Source of the DNA: Blastocatellia bacterium
GTDB lineage: Bacteria; Acidobacteriota; Blastocatellia; HR10
Length of the DNA: 64,000 nt
Reading direction: 5' to 3'
Assembly: GCA_035573895.1 (NCBI GenBank)
Contig: DATLZR010000167.1
Location: forward strand, 1-64,000
Shown here in pieces: positions 59,594 to 64,000 of this stretch (its first letter is position 1; every line of letters begins with the position of its first letter). A model generated the notes under the pieces. That model did no database searches, was not told where the DNA came from, and saw only the letters and a list, made by a program, of their open reading frames with translations. The position numbers and the translations under genes are program-made.

Positions 59594-60559
59594 TCATCGC
59601 TCGATCTCCGGTTGAGGACACTTCTTGAGATAGGTCAGGATATCACCCATGTCTGCCAGCGCCACCCCAACGACTGAGTCAGCAGCACCGTAGTAAAGAT
59701 GAAGCATGCGGGTCTTTCGGTTGACTACAGCCCCGGTAGGGAAGACGACGCCCGGCACATTGCCCGTCCACTCATAGGGGTGTGTGGGGGCTAACACCCA
59801 CTCCCGGCAGCGATGCATCACCCGCCAGGGCTCATCGAGATCAAGCAGAGCCATGCCAACGCGATAGAGACTCCCCGATGTCGTCATCCGCACTCCGTGG
59901 TAGATCAGGAGCCAGCCCTCCGGCGTCTCGATCGGTGGAGGCCCCAGCCCCACCCGGTGACAATCCCACCAGCCCGGGCGAACCGGAACCAGAATGCGAT
60001 GCTCCCCCCAGAACCTCAAATCGGGCGAGGTCGCAATCCAAATGTGAGCTTCCCCGCGAATGATCGGGCGGTGAATGAGGACATACCGCCCCTTGATGCA
60101 GCGGGGCAGAAGTGAGGCATCCTTATCCTCCGGCGGAAGCAAAGGCCCTAATCGCGTGAAGTGACGAAAATCGGTCGTCAGAGCCAGCGACACCACCGGT
60201 CCGCCCCGGGAAAAGGAGACGTATGTCACGGCATACTGCTGACAGTCCTCCAGCCAGACGATGCGAGGATCCTCGATCCCCCAGCGTTCTTCGGCGTGCT
60301 GAGGATCAGGCGTGAGCGTGGGCGTGGGGGAGATTCTCCATCGAGTGAGTCCATCGCGGCTGCGGGCGAGCGTCAGGTGAGAGAATCCCTGAAGATCTTC
60401 CACCCGGACCAGGAGCACCGTCTCGCCCGCTTTCTCAACAGCACCGGGATTGAAAACGGCGTTGACCGGATAGGGCCAGTCCGCCGGAGTGAGGATGGGA
60501 TTGCCGCGATATCGCCGAAACAGCTCGTGCAGTGAGTCTCGTTGTCGAGATCGGGCCAC
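59594..60559 (-). CDS. GH130 family glycoside phosphorylase (copy 2)
   Basis: This is a 321-residue paralogue of the next gene downstream, with the same motifs in the same order: LFRRYRGNPILTPADWPYPV, WGIEDPRIVWLEDCQQYAVT, PPEDKDASLLPRC and PIETPEGWLLIYHGVRM. The tandem pair probably arose by duplication, with differing substrate or phosphate-binding details. It begins at a GTG only 6 bp after the GT4 fusion gene, and the two are surely co-transcribed. A role in building or recycling mannose-containing glycans is likely from the family and the partner. Confidence 0.9.
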   Translation of the reverse strand: MARSRQRDSLHELFRRYRGNPILTPADWPYPVNAVFNPGAVEKAGETVLLVRVEDLQGFSHLTLARSRDGLTRWRISPTPTLTPDPQHAEERWGIEDPRIVWLEDCQQYAVTYVSFSRGGPVVSLALTTDFRHFTRLGPLLPPEDKDASLLPRCIKGRYVLIHRPIIRGEAHIWIATSPDLRFWGEHRILVPVRPGWWDCHRVGLGPPPIETPEGWLLIYHGVRMTTSGSLYRVGMALLDLDEPWRVMHRCREWVLAPTHPYEWTGNVPGVVFPTGAVVNRKTRMLHLYYGAADSVVGVALADMGDILTYLKKCPQPEIER

Positions 60560-60565
60560 GTCCGC

Positions 60566-62863
60566 CTAGAGAGATACCGTCGCCGAGGTCGCTTGCTTCA
60601 GCTCGACCTGTTCGGTGCGCTGCTCCGAAACCTCCAGCAGAGCCAACATGCACCCAATAGCTGACTCCGCTCCCTGGTTGAGACTCGGACCATGCATCTC
60701 CAATCCATCGGCGCAGGCACCGGTGGTGAGATCGTAGAGACGAGCACCCAGACGATTGCGCCCAAGGAGCCATTCTGCCGCTGCGCGGGCCAGTTCGAGA
60801 TACCGTTCGTCGCCGGTGATATCGTAGGCTGCCATGCAGGCTTCCGCCGTGTATCCCGCTTCAATCGGCTGTTGGCTGAAGAGGGGGCGCTCACCTCCCC
60901 GCCGATACCACCCTTGATTGCCGATGAAATCAAAGTGATCGTCCTGATAGGTTTCGGCCAACAGGAAATCCAGCGTGCGGAGGGCCACCTGCTTCAATCG
61001 CTGATCTCCGGTGACGCGATAGGCGACAAGCAGGGCGTGAGGGATTTTGGCATTGGCGTAGGTCAGCTCATCGCAAAACCACTGCCAGGTGTCGTCGGCG
61101 TAACGATCATACCAGGCGAGGATCTGTGCGGCCAGCTCGTTCAACTTGCGCCGGGTGGCTGCCGCTCCATCGTAGTGCTGCAAATAGTAGCCCAGCCCAC
61201 ACACGGCATAGGCCAGGGCGCGGGGATGGTGAAGCGTCAATCCCTCGATGGATCGTTCAAAGAGATCGCGTGCGAGCGCCCGCATCCCCTCACGCGGGGC
61301 AAGAGCCACAGCCGCACCTAACCCCCATAGCGCTCGTCCCTGCGTATCTTCGCTGCCCCGATCATCGAGGAAATGACGGGTGTAATCGAGGAAGTTGTGG
61401 AATTGGCCGTCGGGCCGCTGAGCATACTGCAAAAAACTCAGATACCGCGTCGCCAGATCAATCGCTCGCTCATCCCCGAACTGCTGGTAGTGTCGGAGCG
61501 TGACGACCAACGCCCGGCCTTGATCATCGGTCGAGTAACCGAGCAAACGATTGGGAATCCCGTAAGTGGCATGCTGGATCAATCCGGTATCATCGGTGAG
61601 CCGGATGAGGTGATCGAGCTTGATTTCCGGCAGCTCGTACTCAACGCCGGAGAGCGCCTTCATCGTCACCGTCAGTGACTTCGGTTGATAACTGGCCACC
61701 ACCTGGTCGAAGAGCTGACGATAGCGTTTGGCCACTTCCGTCCAGATCATGTCCCGGCCAAACTGGTAGGCCCGTTTGCGCATCTGATGGCGCGCCGCGC
61801 GATTTTCAATCAGCTCAATGAGCGTCTGCGCCAACGTCCGCGGATCCCCATAGGGCACCAGGCGTCCCCGCCCGTCCGCCAGCAACTCCTGAGCATAGAG
61901 ATAGGGCGTCGAGACAACGGCTTTCCCCATGCCCACCGCATAGGCCAGCGTTCCGCTCACGATCTGTTCCCGCGATTGGTACGGCGTGACGTAGATGTCA
62001 CAGGCACCGATGAATTCGCAGAGCTGATCGAATTCCACATAGCGATCATGAAAGAGAACATAGTCCTCCAATCCCAGCTCGCGCACCCGGCGTCGCAGCC
62101 AGAGGCGATATTCCTCTCCCTGCTGCCGCTTGACCTCGGGGTGCGTCGCTCCGAGCACGATATAGACGACTTCGGGATGAGCGCGAACGACCTCCGGCAG
62201 GGCTTCGAGCATCAGCTCAATGCCCTTGTTCCGGCTGAGCAATCCGAAGGTGAGGATGACAAATCGCCCCTCCACGCCAAATTTGTCTTTGTAGAAATTC
62301 GAGTCAATAAACGGCACGTCCGGGACTCCATGATGAATCAGACTCACTTTTTCCGGTGAGATGTCATAGACATGCTGGAGAATCGGGATCGCCTTGCTGT
62401 TCATCACCACGAGATGGTCTGATAGAGCGGCCAGATGAATGAGGACCTCCCGGTACAGCGGCTCCGGCTCGCGCAAAACGGTGTGAAGCGTCGTCACCAC
62501 CGGTTTCCGCAAGCAGTCCAGCAGCTCCAGGATGTATCGGCCCGCCGGCCCGCCAAAGATCCCGTATTCGTGCTGCAAACAAACCACCTCGGCACCGGAG
62601 AGATTGATATACTCGGCAGCCTGCCGATAATCAGTAAGCTGATGCTGTCGAATCTCGAAGACGACCTCCGACGGATGTTCGGACATCAGCGGAGGATTTG
62701 TAATAGCGATCACCGACGCCTGGACATCCGCATCCACCTGCATGAGTGCTTGACAGAGATCAGCGGTAAATGTGGCAATCCCACACTGTCGCGGCGGATA
62801 CGTCCCAATCAAACACACATGAAAACGTTCCTTTCGCCGATCGCCCTGTCGGTTGGATCTCAT
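60566..62863 (-). CDS. GT4 glycosyltransferase fused to an alpha/alpha-toroid domain
   Basis: This is a 765-residue protein. Residues about 10-385 are a GT-B glycosyltransferase of family GT4 (IGTYPPRQCGIATFTADLCQ; FVILTFGLLSRNKGIELMLE; YQSREQIVSGTLAYAVGMGK). Residues about 400-750 are a mostly helical toroid-like region (GYSTDDQGRALVVTLRHYQQ; SEDTQGRALWGLGAAVALAP; GYTAEACMAAYDITGDERYL) that resembles GH-type (alpha/alpha)6 barrels. With the two GH130 genes behind it, it is expected to make or trim a mannose-containing glycan. GGAGGAGAGCTCT sets the start. Confidence 0.88.
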   Translation of the reverse strand: MRSNRQGDRRKERFHVCLIGTYPPRQCGIATFTADLCQALMQVDADVQASVIAITNPPLMSEHPSEVVFEIRQHQLTDYRQAAEYINLSGAEVVCLQHEYGIFGGPAGRYILELLDCLRKPVVTTLHTVLREPEPLYREVLIHLAALSDHLVVMNSKAIPILQHVYDISPEKVSLIHHGVPDVPFIDSNFYKDKFGVEGRFVILTFGLLSRNKGIELMLEALPEVVRAHPEVVYIVLGATHPEVKRQQGEEYRLWLRRRVRELGLEDYVLFHDRYVEFDQLCEFIGACDIYVTPYQSREQIVSGTLAYAVGMGKAVVSTPYLYAQELLADGRGRLVPYGDPRTLAQTLIELIENRAARHQMRKRAYQFGRDMIWTEVAKRYRQLFDQVVASYQPKSLTVTMKALSGVEYELPEIKLDHLIRLTDDTGLIQHATYGIPNRLLGYSTDDQGRALVVTLRHYQQFGDERAIDLATRYLSFLQYAQRPDGQFHNFLDYTRHFLDDRGSEDTQGRALWGLGAAVALAPREGMRALARDLFERSIEGLTLHHPRALAYAVCGLGYYLQHYDGAAATRRKLNELAAQILAWYDRYADDTWQWFCDELTYANAKIPHALLVAYRVTGDQRLKQVALRTLDFLLAETYQDDHFDFIGNQGWYRRGGERPLFSQQPIEAGYTAEACMAAYDITGDERYLELARAAAEWLLGRNRLGARLYDLTTGACADGLEMHGPSLNQGAESAIGCMLALLEVSEQRTEQVELKQATSATVSL

Positions 62864-62951
62864 AGAGCTCTCCTCCCGATTGATCGTCGGTTCAGGAACG
62901 TGAAAATTTTACGTAGAGCGCCGCGAGAAAATCAAGAACCGGTCAAGCGAT

Positions 62952-63875
62952 TCATCCCGTCAAAAGATGACGCACGAGAAAGAGCACATTGGCCGGACGC
63001 TCCGCCAGCCGCCGCATGAACCAGGGGAACCAGTATGATCCGTAGGAGATGAGCACGCGCACCGGATAGCCATCCTGAGCGAGGCGAATCTGTTCGGCGC
63101 GTTGAATTCCATAAAGCATCTGGTATTCGCAGACGGTTTTGGGCAGGCCGCGCGATCGAGCATACTCCTGGATCCGAGCGATGAGGTGGCGATCATGCGT
63201 GGCAATGGCGATGCGCACACCCGGTTCATTCGCCGTCAGCAGACGCTGCGCCAGGCGGAAGAAATTCGCGTCCACATCGCGCTTGCGCGGGAATGCGCGA
63301 TCGGGCGGCTCTCGATAGGCCCCCTTGACGAGACGAATGGCCGGGGCCAGAGGCAGGAGCGATTCCAGATCGCGCTCGGTGCGATAGAGGTATGCCTGGA
63401 GGCAAACTCCCACATTGGCATAGGTCCCACGCGCCCGCCGATACAACTCCAGCGTCATGTCCACATAGCCGCTCGACTCCATGTCAATCCATACGGTCGT
63501 CCTGGGACTCGCCGCTGCGATCAATTCACGAAGATGGCCGAAACATAACTCCGGGTCGAGATCGAGCCCGAGATGCGTGAGCTTGACGGAAATTTCGGCC
63601 GGGAGATGATCGGCATGAATCACATTCAGTAAATCGAGGTAATGGCGGGTCACCGCTTCCGCCTCGGCGGCATCGGTGACGTTTTCCCCCAGATGCGTCA
63701 GCACAGTGGCGATTCCCTTCTCCTGCAATGCCCGGGCGGCGCGCAATGCATCGTCGAGCGTCTCCCCCGGCAGGAAGCGGGCGACCGTGCGTCGGACAAA
63801 CCAGTACCGGGGTGCGTGCTCGCGAAGCCACCGATTAGTGGAAGCAGCCAGAAGGAGGTTCCTCATGAGTCCCAT
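62952..63875 (-). CDS. putA: proline dehydrogenase
   Basis: This is a 307-residue monofunctional FAD-dependent proline dehydrogenase, which oxidises proline to pyrroline-5-carboxylate and passes electrons to the quinone pool. The beta/alpha barrel shows ISVKLTHLGLDLDPE, RLVKGAYREPPDRAFPRKRD, CEYQMLYGI and the C-terminal RRLAERPANVLFLVRHLL, where the paired Arg residues bind the substrate carboxylate. No aldehyde dehydrogenase domain is attached. GGAGCGAGCA precedes the ATG; an ATG three codons later is also possible. The symbol putA is used for the proline dehydrogenase activity only. The gene stands alone; 63876-64000 shows nothing else. Confidence 0.92.
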   Translation of the reverse strand: MGLMRNLLLAASTNRWLREHAPRYWFVRRTVARFLPGETLDDALRAARALQEKGIATVLTHLGENVTDAAEAEAVTRHYLDLLNVIHADHLPAEISVKLTHLGLDLDPELCFGHLRELIAAASPRTTVWIDMESSGYVDMTLELYRRARGTYANVGVCLQAYLYRTERDLESLLPLAPAIRLVKGAYREPPDRAFPRKRDVDANFFRLAQRLLTANEPGVRIAIATHDRHLIARIQEYARSRGLPKTVCEYQMLYGIQRAEQIRLAQDGYPVRVLISYGSYWFPWFMRRLAERPANVLFLVRHLLTG

Positions 63876-64000
63876 TGCTCGCTCCTCGTCATTGGCGCTG
63901 AATGCGGCGACAACTGTAGCAATTTCGCAACAATCCGGTCAACCGTTGCACGTATCCTTCTGCTTCCAACCAGCACCGCTCACAGGGTGAAAGAACTCCC

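Overview
The window is a high-GC bacterial chromosome or large contig segment. The gene mix suggests Acidobacteriota or a close relative: an Oar-type TonB receptor with a carboxypeptidase-regulatory plug, a PIG-L deacetylase of over 890 residues, an Asp-box beta-propeller exoprotein, FG-GAP and YVTN/cytochrome exoproteins, and mosaic dispersed hairpin repeats. This is inference from gene content; no rRNA gene is present to confirm it.

Layout. 1-2487: the end of a CRISPR array, its leader, cas2, cas1 and a DUF4258 protein, all on the minus strand. 3083-6636: an S9 peptidase and a secreted protein of unknown function. 7252-15112: a complete plus-strand type III-A module (cas10/csm1, csm2-csm5) followed by a CARF NE0113-family gene. 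15098-15640: degenerate repeats and hairpins at the point of convergence. 27713-15971 (minus): cas6, a nucleotidyltransferase and a complete type III-B module (cmr1-cmr6), ending in a CARF-HEPN protein with a C-terminal Csx3-like domain. 28064-37126: a secreted Asp-box protein, the PIG-L deacetylase and the TonB receptor. 38453-41343: a methyltransferase, a broken DUF21 gene and a DinB protein. 45860-41397 (minus): IF2_N-domain protein, HEAT-repeat protein, MoxR-like AAA ATPase (frameshifted) and a VWA/metallopeptidase protein. 46304-55856: secreted proteins with several disrupted genes, including an ECF sigma factor and its anti-sigma factor. 56233-63875: housekeeping genes, namely tRNA-Leu(UAA), dagK, mltG, ruvX, two GH130 phosphorylases, a GT4 fusion and proline dehydrogenase.

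The CRISPR parts appear to work together. Cas1-Cas2 would extend the array, and Cas6 would process its transcripts for both effector complexes. Both Cas10 proteins keep the HD and GGDD motifs, so both could cut DNA and make cyclic oligoadenylate. The signalling output would pass to two CARF proteins: a ring-nuclease-like NE0113 protein on the csm side and the CARF-HEPN-Csx3-like fusion on the cmr side. A 13-bp motif, CCGGCAAGGTTGC, lies in the same orientation upstream of the adaptation, csm and cmr operons. This points to common regulation of three separately located operons, and I consider it, together with the Csx3-like fusion, the most interesting signal in the window. A separate consensus-like promoter with a perfect 9-4-9 palindrome precedes cas6.

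From about 40.4 to 52.3 kb an unusual number of reading frames are broken by single frameshifts or stops. They could be real decay or residual assembly error; the sequence alone cannot decide.
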